A stretch of 16,969 nt of DNA from Zarea fungicola. Taxonomy: Eukaryota; Ascomycota; Sordariomycetes; Hypocreales; Cordycipitaceae. The position numbers and the translations under genes are program-made. The stretch lies in contig FWCC01000032.1 in the NCBI GenBank assembly GCA_900169235.1, positions 1 through 16,969 on the forward strand. The letters run 5' to 3'. Below, one piece after another: positions 1 to 7,562 of this stretch (position 1 is its first letter; the number at the start of each line of letters is the position of its first letter). A model generated the notes under the pieces. That model was not told where the DNA came from and did not search any database. It was given only the letters and a program-made list of their open reading frames with translations.

Positions 1-1082
1 CAACACACACAGGATTGATGCATGACGTCCCCGCAGGCTTGTATCATGCATGAAACAATTTTGACACCTTCCTCATCAGACGGATCGCAGATAGCATTCA
101 GTTGGCATTGGTCGATGCCATGCTCCCGGCGCAACTTGACGTTGCGTTGAACTGGCATCTGTAAAATGGCATCAACCCGCTTGCTGCCCCACCGGCCAGC
201 TTGCTCGAGCACTGCTATGGGTTGGTTGTCCGCATCAATGATCTGGAATGCGACCGTCCTTCGTTCGACCCCGCGGTCGTCACGACCAGCTCCGCCATAC
301 TCTATATCCTGCGGTACAGATGCCTCAGAGGGGCTTCTCGCGGTGGTCATTTCTCTCTGTCGCCCCTCAAAGGCATCCGTCGTATTTGGCTTTGATTGTG
401 CACTTGTCTTTCGTATACTCTGCTCATGATCTGGACTCAGAAAGCGACGTTTCTTGGCTGACGGCAATTCCTCATCGCTCAGCGTACGCCGCCGCAGGCG
501 ATCCTCAAGCCATGGATCACAAAACGTCGGGGCTCTCTGGCGAATTATGTCAGTTCCAGCGTGCAGAGCAAGTGGATGGGATCTTACCTCGTCGCTTTGG
601 TCGGAATCAGTGCTTGCACACTCAAACTGCAGATGACTGGCTTCTTTCTCCTCTCTGCTGACCAGATCGTATGGGAAATAAGGCTTTAACTCCCCTGTGG
701 CAATTTTTTGAAGTGATCCTTTGACATAGGATGGATGTATTGTGGTCATTAATAGATCTGCTACCGTCTGCAAAACACATGCCACTTCATCCTGGTATGC
801 GCTTTCGAAATCGCCGAGGCCATTTTTCTTTACGGCCTTGATCTCACTGGCGTAGTTTACGATTTCATCGATCGTGTTTTCATCGCCTGGGCGGAGCTGC
901 GGCCGTGGTTGGCGGAGGCTTGCCATACAGTGATCGAGTCGTGCAGTAAGCTCGGCGAGCCTCTGTGTGTATCTGTACTGCGGAGAAGGGATTTTGTTGA
1001 AATCATTGGTAGATTTCACAACATGGTCAAGTACCCGCTCCAGGATCTGTGCCGCCGGGGTCGGATCAATTGATACGGCCAT
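1..1082 (-). CDS. Partial hypothetical nuclear protein, open at the left edge
   Basis: The minus strand is open from an ATG at 1082 (context AACAACCATGG, a good Kozak match) to the edge of the window, so the 3' end is missing. A probable intron lies at 537-587: donor GTAAGA, branch ACTGAC, acceptor CGCCAG. It is 51 bases, phase 0, with no stop inside, so retention would keep the frame. Without it 343 codons are visible. The first 165 residues look helical. The second exon starts RAPTFCDPW and has a basic nuclear-localisation-like run, AKKRRF, followed by a polar, disordered-looking stretch. The last visible part is more ordered (VAFQIIDADNQPIAVLEQAG) and ends with Cys and His spaced C-x13-C-x4-C-x4-H-x2-C, which resembles the middle of a PHD- or RING-like zinc site cut off by the edge. 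I do not recognise the family. That it is a real gene is well supported by the long open frame; function is unknown. Confidence 0.72.
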   Translation of the reverse strand, partial: MAVSIDPTPAAQILERVLDHVVKSTNDFNKIPSPQYRYTQRLAELTARLDHCMASLRQPRPQLRPGDENTIDEIVNYASEIKAVKKNGLGDFESAYQDEVACVLQTVADLLMTTIHPSYVKGSLQKIATGELKPYFPYDLVSREEKEASHLQFECASTDSDQSDEVRSHPLALHAGTDIIRQRAPTFCDPWLEDRLRRRTLSDEELPSAKKRRFLSPDHEQSIRKTSAQSKPNTTDAFEGRQREMTTARSPSEASVPQDIEYGGAGRDDRGVERRTVAFQIIDADNQPIAVLEQAGRWGSKRVDAILQMPVQRNVKLRREHGIDQCQLNAICDPSDEEGVKIVSCMIQACGDVMHQSCVC

Positions 1083-1862
1083 GGTTGTTACTGATGAGCA
1101 TGAGCAAGTCCAGCACACGTAAACTCAGGCAAAACTGAAGTTCACTGGATAAACTTGCGTTTTATAGTGGCAAAAATTATTGTTAAATTCTGCTGGCGGA
1201 TATGACGTATTGCTCAGGTGCTGAAAGTAGCAGGCTTCCCGTCTCGTTAGCCGCGGTCGGCTTTCGGGCGACAATCTACCACGCCGCTTTGCGTAGGCAG
1301 TTGGCACCAACGGCCGCACCCCTCACGCGCACCCCCGCCCGCACGTTCATCCCTTAGCTCGCGTCCATTTTTATCACTTCGTTCTTATGCTCGTACATTT
1401 CTTGACAGGTCTGCGGCGCCACACGTCGACCTCTGGCCTGTCCATGTTTCCATTGTTCTCAACCCATTGGCACTTTTTGCTCTTACCTTTTCTGGCTGTG
1501 CTGTATCCCAATTACGGGCTTTATTTTCTTCCACTTAAAGTACTCATTATCCCTGCGGCGAGCTGGTTCTTTCTACCCAATGGCTCTTGACCAGCCGCTC
1601 TATGACCCAGCTGGGTTGGTAGCTACCGGTAACTAGTGACTTGCGTAGCAGCAACATGAAATAGCACGCCTTTTGGGTTTAGTATACTCAGGTTCTAGTC
1701 TGCTATTGACTAATCTCTTTCTTGCTGTGACATATTCAGGCCAGTCACTATTTGTGCCGTCCGCTTTACACTTCAATGATGTGGTAGAGTCTGTCTTGCA
1801 ACCATCATCTCCACCATGTCCAATTGCCGCTTATTTGCATACAGGAACAAAATATTGACCGC
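1083..1862. other. Intergenic region between two minus-strand genes
   Basis: About 780 bases with no credible gene. It must hold the promoter of the partial gene to its left and the 3' flank of the coiled-coil gene to its right. Short ORFs on both strands (for example 1387-1590) have no recognisable domain and overlap one another in the manner of chance frames. No clear TATA box or repeat was seen. Confidence 0.5.
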
Positions 1863-2243
1863 CTATGCCCCCTTGCTAGCTTCCCAGCTTTTACATACTT
1901 CCTCGATCTCGGCATTGTAGTCCTCCACCTTTCGTTGCAATTGGTCGACATGGCTTCGTAAAGCTGGCACAAGAGCCAGCAGTAGCTTGTATTTTTGACG
2001 CTCGGCGTTAATATCCTGCCGTAGCCAATTCTTTTCTTCTTCAAGTTCTGCGATGCGCTGCTGTGGTGAGGCCGCCACGGCCTTGCTTGGAAGCCTCCAC
2101 AGCTCTAAAGTCTCGGTGTTTCCACCCAACGCCTGAATAGCAAAGTCGATCGAATCAGGGGAAGATGGGCGAGACATCCTCGTTCGCCGACCAACTACGC
2201 GCTGTGCTGGTTGCCTTTCCATTGCTATGGAAGATTTTTCCAT
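1863..2243 (-). CDS. Small coiled-coil protein of unknown function
   Basis: An intact ORF of 126 residues. The N-terminal 55 or so residues are basic and Ser/Pro-containing (GRRTRMSRPSSPDS). Residues about 60-120 form a charged heptad-like helix (IAELEEEKNWLRQDINAERQ, then LRSHVDQLQRKVEDYNAEIE), a typical parallel coiled coil. Three in-frame ATGs are possible starts: 2243, 2222 and 2177; the last begins MSRPSSPDS. There is no signal peptide or membrane segment. The composition is clearly protein-like and differs from the chance ORFs nearby, but I do not recognise a family. It could be a complete small protein or the remaining 3' exon of a larger gene whose upstream exons I could not find. Confidence 0.5.
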   Translation of the reverse strand: MEKSSIAMERQPAQRVVGRRTRMSRPSSPDSIDFAIQALGGNTETLELWRLPSKAVAASPQQRIAELEEEKNWLRQDINAERQKYKLLLALVPALRSHVDQLQRKVEDYNAEIEEVCKSWEASKGA

Positions 2244-3846
2244 TTGGCTTGATTTTGGAGGTAGGCTGCCCCTAGTTGTGTAGAGCCACGATCACGCTCT
2301 AAATAACAAAAAAGGATCACTAACTGTAAGGATCTGCTGGCTATAATCAGCTCTTCATCTATAATGTGTCAGCATCGCGTACCCCACAACATGCGCATTT
2401 TTAAAGTTTTGGTGGATATATAGGGGCGTCCTGCTGATAGTTTTGTAACATAAGTGAAATGGCTCATGGAAATTGACGGGGTGCCGCAATGATGGAGAGG
2501 ACGAGGAAGAAACTGGACAAACCTACGTAGTGGCGTCCGTTAGAGGATACATCCGCTGGGCATGGTCATTACAGAGCTTGTGTGTACCGGCCGGCCAAAA
2601 AGTGACCAAGATTGCTAGAAACAGTTTGAGCAGTTTCCACCCTCCAGTACTCAGGGTTGGAACAGCTGATTCGCCGCTCTAGCCGTCAGTGGCAGATTCT
2701 TGTAACAAAATGTCAGCACCGTCGAATATTTTGCCGGCTCTGGCTGGGTACGGTGGCGGAGACGCAGCAGCGGGTCTCCATTTACAGGGGACTGGCTGCT
2801 GAGGGCGTACCAGTATTGTCCAGCTGCGTGAAACAAAAGCCTGTATTGGTTAGCAACCAACAAAAAGCACCGGCTGTGGCGTACCTTGCTGCTCGTGCCT
2901 GCCATGTTCATCTACTCTCCGTTTAACTCACCCCGCTGGTGACCTGTGGATGCTTCACCAACCTTATAACACGCTTCGCTCATCCTATCTACGATGCCAC
3001 TAATCAGTACAAAGCCCTAGCTGCGACAGCGCACGCCGCGCCCGCCGGTTAAGCCACGAGGGGCAGCGCCCAACCCCCCGTACCAACGTAGGATCAACAC
3101 AGACTTGAAATACGATGAATGCGGCACTGTCATCGCAGCCTGGGTGGAAAAAATGTCACCATTGCTCATGTCCAAGGAAACAAGGAGGCCTGTCGATAAT
3201 TAGCATCGGCACCCGACAGAGACCGAAAGCATCCAAGACTACGAGTACGTAGACTCCGTTGTCCGCTGTTCTGGCGCTGAAAAGGTGTGACTTGACCACA
3301 GTGGCAAGCAGTAAGGTAGTTCTAATAAATGCATCCCACTCATTCTAATCCCACAATTTCACATAGGCATAAACGCGATCACCCCCTCCACCAACAGCCA
3401 CTAGGCAACCAACTCTGGCCGGTACAGACTCGCTACAGGGATGCTAATTTGCAAATTCTGGCTATACCATCCGTATAGTCAAGTACGTGGAATACATGTT
3501 AAAGATTTATTTACAAAGTTAGAATTCATTGTTAATACACTGCGCAAAATATCAGCCGACGGTAATATTGCATTCGTTCAGCGTACTCGCAGTCATTTTT
3601 GACCTGGGGTTGAACAGCGGCCGAGATATGTTGCTTCAATTACCGGATATGGCAACGAGGGTGGCAGGCTGGCCAATCAGCGTAGTGGATTGTGCGTCCT
3701 GAGTGCGAGCGCTGGTGGATGGAGACACCACAATCCACCGAGGTAGACCACCTTGTAGGCAATTACAACCACGTAAATTCTACGCTCGTTGAGCTACCCG
3801 GGAGAGTAAGTTGCTAAGGCGGTGCGAGGTGTAGGGCTCATGATGA
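2244..3846. other. Long non-coding stretch, no gene recognised
   Basis: About 1.6 kb separates the coiled-coil gene from the hAT transposase. ORFs such as 2473-2682 and 2657-2926 overlap antisense ORFs and show no domain. The stretch from about 3440 to 3600 is richer in A and T. An inverted repeat (GTGGATTGTG at 3685-3694 and CACAATCCAC at 3729-3738) lies near the right end, where the 5' end of the hAT element would be expected, but I could not match it to any sequence 3' of the transposase. Confidence 0.45.
3685..3738. repeat. 10-base inverted repeat with 34-base spacer
   Basis: GTGGATTGTG at 3685-3694 is the exact reverse complement of CACAATCCAC at 3729-3738. It lies just upstream of the open frame of the hAT transposase. 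It may be a subterminal transposase-binding site or chance; no matching copy was seen on the 3' side. Confidence 0.45.
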
Positions 3847-6450
3847 CCTAAATCTACGCACCGATCAGGCCTCCGACCCATTAATACCCACAACGACGCG
3901 TCGATCCAACGCGTTACAAGGTCTCTCCACGCGTTCTGGGGCCAAAGCCGGCCGTCCAACGGTCGAAGCTCATCCGTGACTCCCGGAACTTTGGCGAGGC
4001 AGCGCACCGATCCAAACGAGCCGGTACCGTCAACCGAATCAACGCCAGTCTTGGAGCAAACATTCCATCGATCTACTTGCCTGCCATCATTCCAAATTGA
4101 CTGGAGCGTCCTTCGACGGCACGATGTCACCGTTCTTAGGGGCATACAGTACCGCATACGAGACGAGAGGACGGTAGGCGGACGAGTGAAAGTTTCGTGG
4201 ATCTATTCATACGGTGCTGAGCTCGAGCACAGCCATGACAAGTACTTCCTCTGCGCCGAATGTCACACTAAGAAACGATATTCCAGCCAGCTATTTGCTG
4301 CAGAATCGACGACGGCCGCAATCCAACACCTGATAGAGTTTCACAAGGTCAAGCGGCCGTCTGTTTTGGCTGATGACGATGACGATACCGAATCTGGCAG
4401 CGCAGCAGCCTTCCACCTCGCCATGCCGTCAATGAGAAGGACTATAAACAGAAACCCATTGATTGGGTCATTACGCTACGTCTTAGCTACCGAGAAGTCA
4501 CGGATGAGGCGACTACTGATCTACTTACGTATGGTAAGCCATCGCTTGCACGCTTGTTGCCAACACACCACTCGACACTTTCGCAATGGGTAAAAGATTC
4601 GCTGGCGGCAGGCTTGCCGTTTGTCATCAAAATGGTGCAGTCCACGCTGAGTGACATAAATCTGTCGATCGATCGATGGCGCGCTCACAACCGCCGAGAA
4701 TTTGTCGCTGTTTGCGGCCACTTTGTCGACAGCGACGGCCGCCCCCGAACCCTTGTCCTCGGCTTTCCGCGCCGACACAGCCGGCACACGGGCGACGACC
4801 TGGCAGCACTGGTAAAGCCTGTCATACTGCAGTACGGCATTGGCGAGAAGCTTGGCTCCTTCGTTATGGACAACGCTGCTGACAAGGGCAATTGCCTCGA
4901 GTCGCTGCAGCGATCATTCGCCTCGATCGATCCACAATCCGACCGCATCCGCTGCATCGGGCATGTTATTAATCTCGTCGTCAAGGCTCTCTTATTTGGC
5001 GAGGGTGTTAGTGCATGGGAAAAGAGTCTTATCGAGGCTTCTGGGCAGCAACGTGCATCTCTGTGGAGTCTGAAAGGCGTCATCGGAAAGCTGCACAACC
5101 TTGTTAATTATATTAACCGCAATGACGCGCGACGCAAGGTGTTACGAGCTCGCATGCGCACCACAAAGACGAGCGATGGCAAACGGCGTGCTGCTAAGCG
5201 ATGGTGGCGTTCGATGGAACGCAACATATTACAAGATCGAGCGTGCCCTTAAGTGCCGTCCCGCTATTGATCTCTACCAGGCACAGTGGAAGACTTCGGA
5301 TCAAAGCGACAAGCACAAGGACGACTTTCTCACAGACACTGAGTGGCATGAGCTTGAGCTCTTTGGTACACTCCTGCAGCCCTTCGAGCGGCTCACAGAA
5401 CGACTGCAAGGCCGAGCAGATGGCGAGGGCAATGAGGGTGACCATGGCTCCGTATGGCAAATTCTCTACGCCATGGACTTCCTGCTTACGAAGCTTGAGA
5501 GTGTCAAGGAAGAGATTGATATAATGAAAGCAGATAGTGGCGGGCCCCTTCCTTCCTATTACTCCGCTGGCGTTCTCGCTGCATGGTCAAAGATTAATAC
5601 CTACTATGAGCTGACAGACCAGTCGCCGATCTACCGCATGGCTATCGCCCTTCACCCAGCCTACCAATTTGACTACTCTCGGGAGAAATGGTGGAGGCGT
5701 GAGGAATGGATTAAGACAGCGGAAAAAGAGCTCACCGCGTACTATGATCGCTTCGCCGCGGTCACCGTAGCCAATCAACAGGCTGACCAAGTAGAAATGT
5801 CACGTTCTTCCTCGCCGACGATCGATGGTGAATTCGACGCCTGGGGCCATATGACAGATCGGCTACATTGGGGTAAGAGGAGAAGGGTCGAGACGGAATG
5901 GGAGACGTGGATGAAGCAGGTGCCTTCGAGGGAGGACATGACGGTCAAAAACCCTTTGGCATGGTGGGTGGCCCGACGACACGCCTGGCTTGTTCTGAGC
6001 AAACTTGCTTTGAAGATCTTCAGCACGCCAGCGATGAGTGCTCTGTCTATAGATCGGCAACGACTCATACATACCGTTTACACCAGAAAGGTCACTGCTA
6101 CTCCTACAGGCTCTCGAAGTCAGCAGGCCAGACGCCTTTATGCATTTACAACCGTCATGTGTCGAATGATAGTATTCAGTGGTGCCTGCCCCAAGTGCCA
6201 TGAACAGCACACGTGGGAAGAACTCACCCAGGCACTATCATGCTTGGAAGCGAAAAACAACGGCTTGATAGGCCACTGCACCAAGGGAATCAATACTGAA
6301 AAACACAAATTCGACCAGGAATGCGATCTCTGTGCTCAAGAAGACGAGGGACTCGGCGGTGTTGGACTATATGAGTCGGCCCAAAGAATGGAGTGGAAGC
6401 GACGCGCTAACGATGCAGATTCCACCACTTCCAAGAGACAACGAATATAA
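3847..6450 (+). mobile_element. hAT-superfamily DNA transposon, borders not determined
   Basis: The whole interval is accounted for by a hAT transposase reading through two frame changes. hAT elements normally have short terminal inverted repeats and 8-base target duplications. I looked on both flanks (about 3300-3850 and 6450-6780) and could not identify a convincing pair, so the limits given here are only those of the open coding region. The real element probably extends some hundreds of bases each way. The inverted repeat at 3685-3738 and the hairpin and direct repeats at 6645-6717 are candidate subterminal structures. Confidence 0.75.
3976..6450 (+). pseudogene. hAT transposase (BED finger, RNase H-like core, hATC), disrupted
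   Basis: The coding sequence runs in frame 1 to about 4347-4430, frame 3 to about 5140-5198, then frame 1 to the TAA at 6448-6450. The order is that of a hAT transposase. A BED-type zinc finger has Trp at 4198, Cys at 4252 and 4261 (C-x2-C) and His at 4327 and 4342. The RNase H-like core has Asp in SIDRW (4671), Asp in FVMDNAAD (4869), RCIGHVINL (the usual C-x2-H), DGGVRWNATYY and the late Glu in LLTKLES (5497). A hATC dimerisation region has NPLAWW (5950) and SKLALKIFSTPAMSA. The first frame change can be explained by a 53-base intron at 4348-4400 (donor GTCAAG, branch CTGAT, acceptor GGCAG); the second looks like an indel. Frame 1 is open from 3847, but no ATG lies in it before about 4423; GTG at 3976 is only a frame marker. 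Most likely a recently inactivated copy. Key catalytic residues all remain. Confidence 0.82.
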
Positions 6451-6644
6451 CGAGCTTCCGATGCCAATATGACATACCTCCCTCTACTTTGTTTACATAC
6501 GCAGCAAGCCTACACAATTGGGGAGTCCAAAGCCCATTAAGCTGTGCAGAGAGGAGCGGAACCTCCTGAGCGGCCATGACAAATCCGATTGACGAATTTT
6601 CCTTTTTTTTTTATAATTTCGAAAGAAAACAAGTATTGATGCAT

Positions 6645-6687
6645 CTGATAAGTCTCCTGAGGACGAAGCCACGAAGCCTGCTTCGTA
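6645..6687 (+). ncRNA. Hammerhead-ribozyme-like motif, core altered
   Basis: CTGATAA (6645-6651), a stem II-like GTC/GAC hairpin (6652-6664) and GAAG (6665-6668) closely parallel the hammerhead core CUGANGA - stem II - GAAA. They are followed by a perfect 6-base hairpin, ACGAAG-CCTG-CTTCGT (6671-6686), where stem III would be. Two conserved core bases differ (G8 to A, and the A after GAA to G) and three bases separate GAA from the hairpin. It should not cleave as seen. It may be a decayed ribozyme or a chance match. Confidence 0.22.
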
Positions 6688-6696
6688 ATTTTTGAA

Positions 6697-6717
6697 TGCG
6701 CCTAAGGTTTGCGCCTA
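6697..6717. repeat. Two direct TGCGCCTA copies
   Basis: TGCGCCTA occurs at 6697-6704 and again at 6710-6717, five bases apart. Short direct repeats of this kind are common as subterminal binding sites in hAT elements, but no counterpart was found upstream of the transposase. Confidence 0.4.
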
Positions 6718-7002
6718 CCCTAAAGTAGGACTACTTAGTACAATCCTCCAACTACTTCGATAAACCAGACAAATATTAGGACACATGAAGGCAGAAATGG
6801 AACAAGTAGCTGATTCTGGAAAAGAAAATTATTGATTATTATGGAAGACTCTTTCTCCTGCATCGCCAGAAGCAGATTTTTCTACAAAGGGGTATAACTG
6901 GGGTCAATGTACAAAAGCAACACCTGACTTCACGGCCTACTTTCAGTGCTAAAAGTCTCCAATACCGAGTAGCTACTTAGTGGCGCCACGCCGCAGCCTA
7001 AA

Positions 7003-7281
7003 ATGGCTGCTAACTATTATTTTGTTTGGCAAAAAAAGGGACGTAAAAATCTGGTTACGAAATTTGGCTTGCCGAGCAGTCGAGATGGTGATGCACGAGT
7101 GTTAGTCGAACAACATCTAAGCTTGGAGCATGCTGGAAACTGGCTTCTCATCCTAGAGAATGTGGACAATGAAGAGGTTCTGCGTGGGTCTAAGCTTGTC
7201 CACTGTTCATGTACTCCCTCACCTGTCAGAGCCCTTCCACGGAGTACCCAACCACTTCTTGACCAGCTGGTTGGTGGCTAA
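7003..7281 (+). pseudogene. Fragment of an NLR-type NB-ARC/NACHT protein
   Basis: A 92-codon frame carries residues typical of the Walker B part of fungal NB-ARC/NACHT receptors: DARVLVEQHLSLEHAG followed by NWLLILENVDNEEVL. In intact relatives this is a hydrophobic strand ending in acidic residues (WLLIxDNADD-like), preceded by a conserved helix. Here the second acidic position pattern reads ENVDNEE. The P-loop that should lie upstream, and the rest of the ATPase and any TPR, ankyrin or WD repeats downstream, are missing. After residue 60 or so the sequence no longer looks like the family. The ATG at 7003 is probably fortuitous. I read it as a relic of a larger gene, broken by decay or by insertion of neighbouring elements. 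The family call rests on a short motif. Confidence 0.5.
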
Positions 7282-7376
7282 TGGCCTTCGTATCAGCTTT
7301 GCAAGACAGTAATTTTGCACAAGAAAAGATATTTATTTGCTATTCAAAGTCAAGATTCGAAACCTAACGCGCAAAC

Positions 7377-7558
7377 CGAAGAACCTATGACACTCATCAC
7401 GTCCCAGCAAGGCTTCTCTGCATACCATTCAATCCACGATTGCAATTTCGGAACCTACCACTGTAGTATGCGCTTGTGATAAGCGACTTCCAGACAAGAC
7501 AGCGCCGGTTTTTGCTGAGGTTCCTGGCGAAGAACCTATGAAATCATTCAAGTCCCAG
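7377..7558. repeat. Imperfect direct repeat, about 31 bases, 151 apart
   Basis: CGAAGAACCTATGA occurs exactly at 7377-7390 and 7528-7541. Each is followed by 17 bases that end in GTCCCAG, giving 25 of 31 identical positions (7377-7407 and 7528-7558). The copies lie in the 3' flank of the Est1-type gene. Origin unknown: local duplication or part of a dispersed repeat. Confidence 0.6.
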
Positions 7559-7562
7559 TGAC

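Larger units (their letters stand above)
6451..7002. other. Non-coding flank of the hAT transposase
   Basis: About 550 bases without an ORF of interest. It contains a T-rich run at about 6600-6612, a hammerhead-like motif and hairpin at 6645-6686, and two copies of TGCGCCTA at 6697-6704 and 6710-6717. These may belong to the 3' subterminal part of the hAT element. The right part leads into the NLR fragment. Confidence 0.45.

Noticed and set aside
166..661. Plus-strand ORFs over positions 166-661
   Set aside because: They are antisense to the longer, intron-bearing minus-strand gene at 1-1082 and show no domain.
3155..3235. Possible relic of a LINE-type RNase H (HVQGNKEACR then LASAP)
   Set aside because: It resembles the GN-x2-AD-x2-A motif only loosely, spans a stop and has no supporting flanks.
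3780..4157. Minus-strand 125-codon ORF
   Set aside because: It lies opposite the 5' part of the hAT transposase and has no recognisable domain.
4685..5098. Minus-strand 137-codon ORF and other ORFs inside 4521-6210
   Set aside because: They are shadows of the transposase, which carries clear hAT motifs in the plus frames.
5141..5198. A 58-base intron (donor GTTACG, acceptor CTAAG) to explain the second frame change of the hAT gene
   Set aside because: The phases fit, but there is no separate branch site, the acceptor is weak, and removal would shorten a linker that is normally present. A simple indel is more likely.
6960..6995. Palindrome GTGGCGCCAC near 6980 as a transposon end
   Set aside because: No partner inverted repeat or target duplication could be found on the other side of the hAT coding region.
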